From the NCBI RefSeq assembly GCF_030296575.1, contig NZ_AP027729.1:62001-126000 (forward strand): 64,000 bases of DNA. The letters run 5' to 3'. Source of the stretch: Paraoerskovia sediminicola (lineage in GTDB: Bacteria > Actinomycetota > Actinomycetes > Actinomycetales > Cellulomonadaceae). The notes under the pieces are model-generated. The model made no database searches, was not told where the DNA came from, and saw only the letters and a program-made list of their open reading frames with translations. Below are positions 54,923 to 62,456 of the stretch, in pieces (the stretch's first letter is position 1; each line of letters opens with the position of its first letter). Both the position numbers and the translations under genes were made by a program.

Positions 54923-55347
54923 GCCGTCTCTGGGCGGCGCTCGACCTCGCCGCGGAACACCGGTTGAAGGACAACCTGCTGACCGTCCTGTGCGGGTGGT
55001 CGATCCTGCTCGGCGTGCTCACCCTCGCCGACCGGATCGACATCGCAGGCGTCGGGTCGTTCCAGGTCGCGTTCACCGTCGCATCCCCCGCAGGCTGGGG
55101 CGCCCTGTTCATCATCGCGGGCGCCTTCCCGCTGTTCACGTTCCGCCGACCCCGCGACCACCGTGTCACCGCGTGGATGCTGCGCGGCATGGTCGGCGTC
55201 TACGCCCTGTTCTCCATCCTCGCCGCCGCGTCGAAAGCGTTCAACGACGTCGGGGTCCTCACCCCCGTGGCGGCATACCTGCTCCCGGCGATGGTCGGCG
55301 GCATCCTCGCCGCCGTCTACGACAACTCCGGGAGACGCAATGCATAG
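54919..55347 (+). CDS. Membrane protein of the tail-lysis interval
   Basis: 142 residues from GTG 54919 with four hydrophobic segments. Actinophages often carry two such genes here. Could be holin-like or superinfection related; not resolved by sequence. Confidence 0.7.
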   Translation: MSRLWAALDLAAEHRLKDNLLTVLCGWSILLGVLTLADRIDIAGVGSFQVAFTVASPAGWGALFIIAGAFPLFTFRRPRDHRVTAWMLRGMVGVYALFSILAAASKAFNDVGVLTPVAAYLLPAMVGGILAAVYDNSGRRNA

Positions 55348-55825
55348 CCTGCGACCGCTGACCGTCACGACGCCGACGCATGCACTCGCCGTCGTCGCCT
55401 ACTGGTCGCAGGTCATCCTCGGCCTCGCCTACCTCACCGGCCTCGCCGACGCCCTCGCCATGACCGAGCTGTTCGGCGTCCGGTTCACGGCCGTGTGGGC
55501 GGCATGGCTGCTCACGTCCGGGCTCGTGTGCGGCGTCGTCGTCCAGGCGACCGCCCGCGAACGCAACCCCGACCGCGGGCTGCACGTCGAGTTCTGGGCG
55601 GTCCTGTCGCTCGGCGCGGCGTCCACCCTGTACGAGGCGACGCTGATCGCCGGCAACGGTTTCGGGGTCCTCACGACGCAGGTCTACGCGACCGCGATCG
55701 CGGTGGGCGCCGTCATGCGCGCACGGCAGATCAGCATCGAACGACGGCACCTGCATCACGCCCTCGACGTGAGGGCTAGGGCTGCCCCGTCGCCGCTCGC
55801 GGAGCCGCCCAGCACCCGGGGGTGA
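55340..55825 (+). CDS. Membrane protein of the tail-lysis interval
   Basis: 161 residues with four hydrophobic segments and a basic C-terminus. Overlaps the preceding gene by eight bases; stop overlaps the next start. Probably works with its neighbour; role unknown. Confidence 0.7.
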   Translation: MHSLRPLTVTTPTHALAVVAYWSQVILGLAYLTGLADALAMTELFGVRFTAVWAAWLLTSGLVCGVVVQATARERNPDRGLHVEFWAVLSLGAASTLYEATLIAGNGFGVLTTQVYATAIAVGAVMRARQISIERRHLHHALDVRARAAPSPLAEPPSTRG

Positions 55826-56139
55826 CGATGAGCTGGTTCACAGAGAACGTCGATGGCGCGGCCCTCGCGACCGCGCTGACCGCCATCTGCTCCCTGCTCG
55901 TCGCGTTCGTCCACCGCCGCGGTCGTGGCGACCGGGACGACGAGGCTCCCCGCGTCATGCAGGGCCAGGCCGTGGACGCACCGCTCACACTCGAGTCCTA
56001 CCTCAAGTCACGCAACGCCGAGCTCGAGGCCGAAGTGACCGCCGAGCGCGCCGGCAAGGAGCGGGCGTGGCGTCAGCGCGACGCGGCGTACTCGCTGCTG
56101 CGGGCCAACGGCATCCCCGTCCCCGACCCCGACCTCTGA
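55822..56139 (+). CDS. Single-TM protein with coiled coil
   Basis: 105 residues (GTG 55822; ATG 55828 also possible). One membrane helix (AALATALTAICSLLVAFV), basic stop, then a coiled coil (KSRNAELEAEVTAERAGKER). Topology resembles minor tail-associated or spanin-like proteins. Confidence 0.65.
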   Translation: MTMSWFTENVDGAALATALTAICSLLVAFVHRRGRGDRDDEAPRVMQGQAVDAPLTLESYLKSRNAELEAEVTAERAGKERAWRQRDAAYSLLRANGIPVPDPDL

Positions 56140-56153
56140 CCCCACCCCACCCT

Positions 56154-56184
56154 CGAGCCCCGAACGCACCCGCGTCGGGGCTTC
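56154..56184 (+). terminator. Weak hairpin before the endolysin
   Basis: AGCCCC-(C)-GA and TCGGGGCT with a short loop, followed by TCTC. May separate tail and lysis transcription; modest stem. Confidence 0.35.
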
Positions 56185-56208
56185 TCTCATGCCCAGGAGG
56201 CGCAGCAC

Positions 56209-57195
56209 ATGGCACAGGACTGGATGCCCGGAGCGATCAAGCGACCCGTGTCGTGGGCGCAGAGCCTCTCTCGGCACGGTGTGAAGCCGAACAAGTTCGT
56301 CGTGCACATCACCGCCGGCAACGGGTCGGCCGCATCGACGGGCAACTACTTCGAGCGGTCCAAGGTCGCGTGCTCGACGTTCTGCACCGACAAGGACGGG
56401 ACGATCTACCAGTTCCAGCCGGTCAGCGCGCGGTCGGGCGCCGACTACGGCAGCAACTACACCGTCTCGAACGAGAACGTCGGCACGAACGGCCCCCTCA
56501 CGCAGGCGCAGATCGTCGCGAACGCGAAGATCCTGCGGTGGCTGCACGAGGAGCACGGCGTCTCGCTGCGGATCATCTCGACGTCGGCGAAGTCGCAGTC
56601 CGGGCTCGGGTCGCACCGCTTCGGCGTCGACGGGAACTTCCCGCTCATCGGGATCCAGCGTGGCCGTCTCCAGCGCTTCCCCATCGGTGAGAAGTGGTCC
56701 GGCGCGCGCGGCAAGACGTGCCCGACGAACGCCGCCCAGGAGCAGCTCCCGTCGATCCTCGCGCTCGCGTCCGTCTCGGGCGGCGGCGGGGCGTCAGTTC
56801 CGTCCGTTCCGTCGAAGCCCGTCGCGCCCTCGAAGCCGTCGAAGCTCGCGGTCGACGGCAAGTACGGTCCCGCGACGGTGAGCGCGAAGCAGGCCGACCT
56901 CGGCACGACGGTCGACGGCATCGTGTCCGGCCAGTCGTACTGGATCCGCGACCACAACCCGGGCCTCAAGGCTCGCTCCAACTGGAAGTTCACGTCCTCG
57001 GCGCGCGGGTCCGACATGATCCGCGCCGACCAGAAGCGCCTCAAGAAGAAGGGGCTGTACAAGGACGACATCGACGGCCTCGCCGGGCCGAACTACTGGA
57101 AGGCCGTCCAGCGCGAGCAGGGGACGACGGTCGACGGCTACGTGTCCGAGCCGTCGAGCGCCGTGAAGGCCATCCAGCGCGACCTCAACGACTGA
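56209..57195 (+). CDS. Endolysin: amidase with C-terminal binding domain
   Basis: 328 residues; AGGAGG at 56192-56197. Residues about 20-180 are an N-acetylmuramoyl-L-alanine amidase (Amidase_2) with likely zinc ligands His33 (FVVHITAG), His136 (GSHRFGV) and Cys171 (KTCPTN). A Ser/Pro/Lys linker (about 190-210) leads to a C-terminal region with two related GTTVDG-containing segments (DLGTTVDGIVSGQS and REQGTTVDGYVSEPS), a cell-wall-binding domain. No signal peptide, so release needs a holin. Confidence 0.93.
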   Translation: MAQDWMPGAIKRPVSWAQSLSRHGVKPNKFVVHITAGNGSAASTGNYFERSKVACSTFCTDKDGTIYQFQPVSARSGADYGSNYTVSNENVGTNGPLTQAQIVANAKILRWLHEEHGVSLRIISTSAKSQSGLGSHRFGVDGNFPLIGIQRGRLQRFPIGEKWSGARGKTCPTNAAQEQLPSILALASVSGGGGASVPSVPSKPVAPSKPSKLAVDGKYGPATVSAKQADLGTTVDGIVSGQSYWIRDHNPGLKARSNWKFTSSARGSDMIRADQKRLKKKGLYKDDIDGLAGPNYWKAVQREQGTTVDGYVSEPSSAVKAIQRDLND

Positions 57196-57196
57196 C

Positions 57197-57331
57197 ATGC
57201 GCGGGCAGTGGCGTTCCGTGATGGTCGCCGCCCTCGCGGGCGCGGCCCTCGGCGCGCTCCTGCTCGCGCTCATCGTCGGCACCCTCGCGGTCGCCGGCGC
57301 CCACCTGCTCACCCGCCTGATCGGAGCCTGA
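57197..57331 (+). CDS. 44-residue single-TM protein, holin-like
   Basis: ATG 57197, one base after the endolysin stop; TGA at 57329-57331. Basic N-terminus MRGQWRS then a continuous hydrophobic stretch VAALAGAALGALLLALIVGT. Candidate small holin or antiholin. Short enough to be missed by gene callers. Confidence 0.7.
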   Translation: MRGQWRSVMVAALAGAALGALLLALIVGTLAVAGAHLLTRLIGA

Positions 57332-57334
57332 CCC

Positions 57335-57643
57335 ATGCCCTTCACCGCCAGCCACGAGACGCCCGCCGCACTGCCGACGCAGCAGGCCCACCCCGTGAAG
57401 GCTGCGCTGCGCACCTTCGTCCAGGTGTGGCTCCCCGCGCTCCTGACCGCCCTGTTCGTCGCGCCCGAGATCCTCGAGGCCATCCTCGACGGCCCCCTGC
57501 CCGACGGCGTCCGAGCCTGGCTCGTCGGCGCGTCCACCGTCCTCGCCGCCGTGTCGGCCGCCGTGGCCCGTGTCATGGCGATCCCCGCCGTCGACGCCTG
57601 GCTCAAGCACATCGGCCTCTCGTCCGAACCGAGCGAACCGTGA
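57335..57643 (+). CDS. Probable holin
   Basis: 102 residues, two hydrophobic segments (about 33-50 and 64-83), cytoplasmic C-terminus KHIGLSSEPSEP. Size, position after the endolysin and topology fit a class II holin. Confidence 0.78.
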   Translation: MPFTASHETPAALPTQQAHPVKAALRTFVQVWLPALLTALFVAPEILEAILDGPLPDGVRAWLVGASTVLAAVSAAVARVMAIPAVDAWLKHIGLSSEPSEP

Positions 57644-57741
57644 CCACCGACGCGGCCGCCCGCACCTACGCCTGCGACTACTGCGACACCGAGTACACGT
57701 CCGCGCGAGCCGCTGACGCCTGCTGCCGCGACTCCGAGTAG
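57640..57741 (+). CDS. 33-residue zinc-knuckle peptide
   Basis: GTG 57640 within the previous stop. YACDYCDTEYTSARAADACC gives a C-x2-C-x13-CC pattern. Role unknown. Confidence 0.5.
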   Translation: MTTDAAARTYACDYCDTEYTSARAADACCRDSE

Positions 57742-57769
57742 CCCACCCCCGAACCAAGGAGCACCCCTC

Positions 57770-59026
57770 ATGGTCATGGTCCGCTTCCGCGCCCAGATCG
57801 CCACCGACCCGCAGACCGGCCTCCCTCGCCCCGACCTCACCGGGCTGTCCGGGCAGGTCGTCCTCGCCGGCACGACGACGCCCGCGACGATCTGGGAGGA
57901 CGAGGCCAAGGCGAACGTGATCGCTTCGGCGACGCTCACCGTCTCCGCGAACGCCTTCGTCCCGCAGTTCTGGGCCGAGGACGTCTACGAGCTCGACTGG
58001 TGGGACGGCACGAACCGTGTCCCCATCGACTCGAACGCGGGCACCCGTGACGCCGCGATCTCCGCGGCCGCGGACGCCGCCGTGTCCGCCACGGCCGCGC
58101 AGGCGGCACAGGCAGCCGCCGAGGCCGTCCCCGCGGTCGCGGCCGGTGGCACGCCGGGGCAGGTCTACACGAAGGTCTCGACCGACGACTACGACGCGAC
58201 GTGGCAGAACCCCACAGGCGGCGGTGGCGGGTCCGGCATCCTCGTCATCGAGGAGGGCGACGACGTCCCCCCAGGCACGCTGCCCGGCACGTTCTTCGGC
58301 GTCGTGTCCTCGCTCGTGCCGACCCCGACCGAGCCGATGATCCTCTCCGGCCCGGGCAACGTCACCACGGCATCAACGGCCGACGCGGCAGCGATCAGCG
58401 CAGGCCGCGCCGTCACGCTGTCCGTCCCCGCGAACGTCACGGTCGGCGACGTCCTGCTCGTCGCGGTCGGGCAGCAGTCCTCGTCCGCCGTCGCCGCAGA
58501 CCGCGTGTGGACCAAGCCCGCCGGGTGGGTCGAGGTCTACTCGAACCCTGCCGCCACGTCGGCGCGCATCACCGCGGTGTTCCGCTACACCGTCACCGAC
58601 GCGAGCGCGCTCGCCGCCCTCGGATCCTCGGCCGCGTTCGCCACGACCGGCACCACGACCACAGGACGCCGCGCTGGCGTCATGGTCCGCGCGATCAACC
58701 TCGACCTCGCCTCGCCCGTCGCGGCGGTCGGCGAGCGCGTCATCGACGGCACCACGGCAGCGACCGTCACCGTGCCCTCCCCTACCGGCGACCTCGACTT
58801 CGCGTGGACGTGGACGCACACCTCGGCCGGGCAGCCCGCCGCCGAGACGTTCATCGCGGACTTCGACCTCGTCGGCAACGCGAACGGCCTCGACGGCACG
58901 GGTGGCGGCTCGCAGATGCGCGTCTTCTCCACCGAGACGCCGATGCTCGCGAACAAGCTCGTCACGATCAACCCGCCGAGCCAGGGCGTCATGAACAGCC
59001 AGGTCATCTCGCTGAACGGAGAGTGA
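57770..59026 (+). CDS. Tail fibre-like protein
   Basis: 418 residues; AAGGAG upstream. N-terminal beta domain, an Ala-rich helical coil (AAISAAADAAVSATAAQAAQ), the hinge GTPGQVYTKVSTDDYDATWQ seen in many phage fibres, a Gly stretch, then a beta-rich C-terminal half. Likely trimeric receptor-binding fibre. Confidence 0.8.
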   Translation: MVMVRFRAQIATDPQTGLPRPDLTGLSGQVVLAGTTTPATIWEDEAKANVIASATLTVSANAFVPQFWAEDVYELDWWDGTNRVPIDSNAGTRDAAISAAADAAVSATAAQAAQAAAEAVPAVAAGGTPGQVYTKVSTDDYDATWQNPTGGGGGSGILVIEEGDDVPPGTLPGTFFGVVSSLVPTPTEPMILSGPGNVTTASTADAAAISAGRAVTLSVPANVTVGDVLLVAVGQQSSSAVAADRVWTKPAGWVEVYSNPAATSARITAVFRYTVTDASALAALGSSAAFATTGTTTTGRRAGVMVRAINLDLASPVAAVGERVIDGTTAATVTVPSPTGDLDFAWTWTHTSAGQPAAETFIADFDLVGNANGLDGTGGGSQMRVFSTETPMLANKLVTINPPSQGVMNSQVISLNGE

Positions 59027-59027
59027 C

Positions 59028-61003
59028 GTGCCCCTGACGATCGCATCCAGCGCCGATCAGCCCGTCATCACCTTCGACCTCGCGCGCGACTACGGCGAGG
59101 CCCCCACCATCGCCGGGTCTCCCGGCTGGTGCCGGGAGAAGCGTGTCGGCTACCCCGAGACGCCCCCGGGCGGCAGCCAGTGGCAGGACGCCCCGGTCGA
59201 CCTCGAGGGGTCGACGTACTTCTCCTACCCCGGCGTGCCTGCCATCGACGCCTGGGTGGGCAACGCGGGCGACTACGCGCAGCCGCCGCTCAAGCCGGGC
59301 GGCGACTCGCAGTACGCCTACTGGCCTCTCAACGTCGAGTTCGTGACGTCCAGCCCCGAGGTGGAGTTCCGGCTCCTGGCGCCCGCAGCGTCCATCGAGC
59401 CGGGGCGCATCCTCGTCAACGGGTTCCCGATCTCCGACGAGCAGACCGAGGTCACGACGCCCGCCGGCAACGAGTACACGATGCGGCTCACGTTCCCGGC
59501 GCCCGCACAGCGGACCATCACCGTGATCGCGCTCGACGCCATCCCGGGCCGGTTCGGCGGGGCCGCCGTCGCGAGCGGCTACACGATCACGAAGTCCGAG
59601 GTTCAGCCTCGGGTCGCGATCATCGGCGACTCGTACACCAACGGCGCAGGCGACGTGTTCATCCAGGACACGTTCGCCTGGCGTCTCGCCGACGCGATCG
59701 GCGGGGGCCGGGCGCCGATCCTGGCCGGTATCGGCGGCACCGGGCCGACGGCGACGATCAACAGTCAGCCCGAGTCCGCGTACTCGGGTCGTGTCGCCGC
59801 CGTCATGGCCCTCGCGCCCTCGACAGTCATCGTCTCCGGGGGCGCAACGAGACGACCGCGACCGGACTCCAGGCTGCCGTCGAGGCACTCCTGGACTCGA
59901 TCGGCAGCGGCGTCACCCGGTACGTGACGCACACCTGCTCGAACGCGAACCAGCCCGCGCAGATCGCAGCGATGAAGGCGGCAGCAGCGTCCCGTAACGT
60001 CCCGTTCCTCGACGCCGACATCGACTCGCTGCCGAAGATCGGCGACGGCGTCCACCCCACCCTCGACGGACACCGCACCCTCGCTGACACCCTCGCGGCC
60101 GAGATCGCGGCGATCCCCACCGTGAAGCCCGGCACGCTCCTCGGCTACAAGGTGTGGGACGGCACCGACCTGCGCGACGTCACCGGGTGGAAGTTCTACG
60201 ACGGCACCGATCTGACGACGGCCCGCGTCGAACGCCTCCCGTCCGGCTACGACACGAGCGCCGCCATGCTCGCTCAGGAGCCGTTCTACATCGCCCACCG
60301 TGGCGGGTCGAAGGACTACCCCGAGCACAGCCTGCTCGCCTACACGCAGGCCGTGCGGCACGAGTTCGGGGCGCTCGAGCTCGCGCTCGCGCGCACCTCG
60401 GACGGGGTCTGGTTCGGGCTGCACGACGACTCCCTCGACCGCACCTCGCTCGGGACCGGAGGAGGCACGGGCACGCAGCTCGTCGCCTCGCAGATGACGT
60501 GGGCCGAGGTCCAGCAGTACGTCATCAACCTGCCCGCCGGAACATCGGGACGCCTGCCGCAGCCGTACATGCGGTGGGAGGAGTACGTCGAGACGTACTA
60601 CGCGAGCCACGTCACCTTCATCGACATCAAGGCTGCCTTCTCGCACCGCACCGAGCTGCTCAACATGATGGACGCGCTCCCGGGCAACCCCCGGCAGCGG
60701 TTCGTCGCGAAGTATTACGGGAAGCAGTACGGCGGCTGGGCTCAGGACGCCAGCGCCCGGGGCTACAAGACCTGGGGCTACTTCTACGCGGGCGACGGCG
60801 CGACCATCGACCAGTGGGCCGACAAGTGGGACATCCTCGGACTGTCCTACGACGCGCCCGCTGGCGACTGGTCCTCGTTCGTCGGCACCGGGAAGCCCGT
60901 GGTCGGTCACATCTGCCCGGACCAGGCCGCGGCCGACACGGCGCTCGCCAAGGGCGCCGCCGGTCTCATGGTCTCCGGGGTGACGTCGGTCGACCCCACC
61001 TGA
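59028..61003 (+). CDS. SGNH hydrolase plus GDPD-like phosphodiesterase tail protein (one-base frameshift)
   Basis: Starts GTG 59028. Beta-rich N-terminus, then an SGNH esterase with IIGDSYTNGAG, GGxNET and GDGVHPTLDGH; then, after a DGTDL-type linker, a GDPD domain with IAHRGGSKDYPEHSLLAYTQ, ALELALARTSDGVW and LHDDSLDRTS. One acidic residue usual in GDPD (ELD) is Ala here. The frame breaks at GGGGG 59838-59842; one extra G gives VSGGRNETTATGLQ and about 658 residues in all. Likely a depolymerase acting on acylated glycerol-phosphate (teichoic-acid-like) wall polymers during adsorption. Confidence 0.85.
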
Positions 61004-61040
61004 CCCGCTACGCTGCACCCGTCGCGCCCCCTGCGACACC

Positions 61041-61080
61041 GAAGCGCCCCCGTCCTCCTTGTGAGGGCGGGGGCGCTTTT
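61041..61080 (+). terminator. Terminator of the late operon
   Basis: GCGCCCCCG (61044-61052) pairs with CGGGGGCGC (61068-61076), followed by TTTT. Ends rightward late transcription before the right arm. Confidence 0.88.
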
Positions 61081-61084
61081 CGTC

Positions 61085-61121
61085 GTGTCCTGGGTCCTGC
61101 AATCTGTGTCCGGGGGACACA
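61085..61121 (+). other. Right prophage arm: candidate integrase arm sites
   Basis: GTGTCCTGGG (61085-61094) and TGTGTCCGGGGG (61105-61116) are reverse-orientation copies of sequences in the left arm. The second lies in a palindrome TGTGTCC-GGG-GGACACA (61105-61121). Confidence 0.6.
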
Positions 61122-61230
61122 ACTCTGTGCCCTTAGACCTTCCGCGAGCCCTCCACACCCCACCCCCGTCTGGCGCGGTATTCTGCGGTTAGCGGCGTGT
61201 CCTCGCCGATCCGATCGGAGCATCCGAAAG

Positions 61231-61258
61231 GGTTCAAGTCCCGTTACTCACCCCATGC
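61231..61258 (+). repeat. attR core (28 bp)
   Basis: Exact copy of 22853-22880, the T-arm/acceptor end of tRNA-His, without the rest of a tRNA. Marks the right boundary of the prophage. Confidence 0.97.
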
Positions 61259-61298
61259 GAAGAGCGGGGAGCCTCGGACGAGGCTCCCCGCTCTTCGT
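61259..61298 (+). terminator. Host terminator, probably of tRNA-His before integration
   Basis: CGAAGAGCGGGGAGCCTCG and its exact complement flank two bases, a very strong hairpin starting right after attR. In the uninfected chromosome it would follow tRNA-His directly. Confidence 0.85.
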
Positions 61299-61391
61299 CG
61301 TACCGGCCACGGCAGACTCGCCGTGGCCCGCGCCTGGCCCCGCGCCTGGCCCCGCACAGCGGGCTCGCACAGTGACTCGCGCCTGGCGGGC

Positions 61392-61415
61392 CCGGACCGG
61401 GCAGGTCTGGTCCGG
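61392..61415 (-). terminator. Possible terminator of the ATP-grasp gene
   Basis: CCGGACC (61392-61398) pairs with GGTCCGG (61409-61415), ten-base loop, located just past the stop of the leftward gene. No T tract. Confidence 0.5.
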
Positions 61416-61426
61416 TCCCAGCGTGA

Positions 61427-62407
61427 TCAGTCCGCCGTGCCGGGCAGCACCCGCGCGGCGATCGCGCCGGCGAAGCGCTCGAGGGCTCCCTTCGAGGAGC
61501 TGAGGAACAGGTTCGGCTCGTTGACCTCGAACTCGAGGAGCGTCGGGACGCCGTCCTCGCCCCAGACCAGGTCGGCGCGGGCGTAGAGCGGGGTCCCGAC
61601 CTCGGGGACGCACTCCTGCAGCACCTCGATCGCACGACGCGCCACCGACACCTGCTCGTCCGTCGGCTCGTACGACCGGATCGTCTCCGTGCGGTAGAGG
61701 CCCTGGGTCGGCCGGTGGCCGTCGGTGATGTGCGGGCCCGTCAGGTGGGTGCTCGACGTGACCGCGTGCGAGAACTCTCCGTCCACGAAGACGAGCCGAG
61801 CCTCCCCCGCGGTGTCGACGCTCTTCATGTACGGCTGGACCATGACGTGCCGACCTTCGGCGAGCAGCTTCTTCGCGTGCATGATCGCGAGGCCGCGCGA
61901 CTCGGCGTCGACCGACTCGTAGCGTCCCGTGTCCTTGGCACCGGCGCTCACGACCGGCTTGATGACGAAGCGCCCGTGGGCCGGCATGCGCGTGTGGATC
62001 GCTCGGCTGCTGAGGTTGCGCGCCGGGTCGAGCCACAGGGTCGGGATGACGGGGATGCCGGCCGCCTCGAGGTCCTTGAGGTAGAACTTGTGCGTGTTCC
62101 AGCGCAGGGCCGGGGCGACGTTCAGGATGTTCGGCACCGACTCGGCCCAGGCGACGAACTCGTCGCGGCGGGGCGCGTAGTCGTAGACGGAGCGGACGAC
62201 GACCGCGTCGAACGAGCTCCAGTCCACCGACTCGTCGTCCCAGACCGCCGGGACGGCGTCCACACCGAGCCCGGCGAGGATCCGCAGGAGCGGGGCGTTG
62301 TCGTGGTCGAGCCGAGGCATCACGGAGCAGGTCGCCAGGGCGACGCGCGGGTTTGCAGGCTCGGTCCGGCCGTCGGTCTCTGGGCTGTCTGCGGAGTTCG
62401 TCGTCAC
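61427..62407 (-). CDS. ATP-grasp protein
   Basis: 326 residues from GTG 62407. N-terminal Rossmann-like part (VALATCSVMPRLDHDNAPLL, SFDAVVVRSVYDY), then an ATP-grasp fold: FVIKPVVSAGAKDTGRYES, VMVQPYMKSVDTAGEARLVF, and the metal-binding LLEFEVNEPNLFLS. Resembles RimK/glutathione-synthetase-like ligases of actinobacteria. Substrate unknown. Confidence 0.88.
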   Translation of the reverse strand: MTTNSADSPETDGRTEPANPRVALATCSVMPRLDHDNAPLLRILAGLGVDAVPAVWDDESVDWSSFDAVVVRSVYDYAPRRDEFVAWAESVPNILNVAPALRWNTHKFYLKDLEAAGIPVIPTLWLDPARNLSSRAIHTRMPAHGRFVIKPVVSAGAKDTGRYESVDAESRGLAIMHAKKLLAEGRHVMVQPYMKSVDTAGEARLVFVDGEFSHAVTSSTHLTGPHITDGHRPTQGLYRTETIRSYEPTDEQVSVARRAIEVLQECVPEVGTPLYARADLVWGEDGVPTLLEFEVNEPNLFLSSSKGALERFAGAIAARVLPGTAD

Positions 62408-62456
62408 CCTCCCGAGCCTAGCCGCTGCACCCGGGCGAGCCGGAGGGCGACCGCGC

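Larger units (their letters stand above)
22853..61258 (+). mobile_element. Complete-looking siphoprophage, about 38.4 kb
   Basis: Bounded by a 28-bp direct repeat at the 3' end of tRNA-His. It contains every expected module in order: integrase, repressor/Cro switch, antirepressor, DNA metabolism and replication, terminase, portal, capsid, connector, tail, lysis and receptor-binding genes. Apart from the integrase-repressor side, genes run rightward with start/stop overlaps. Apparent breaks are limited to the terminase large subunit, the SGNH-GDPD gene and the WhiB gene; the first two look like sequencing errors. It is therefore likely inducible. Confidence 0.95.

Noticed and set aside
22853..61258. 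Toxin-antitoxin, abortive infection or other defence cargo in the prophage
   Set aside because: I looked among the small early genes but found no recognisable toxin, nuclease-antitoxin pair or known defence domain; unknown small ORFs remain.
61300..61426. Repeated CGCGCCTGGCCCC elements after attR as a regulatory array
   Set aside because: Two or three short GC-rich copies in a 3' intergenic region; no clear structure beyond the terminator hairpins.
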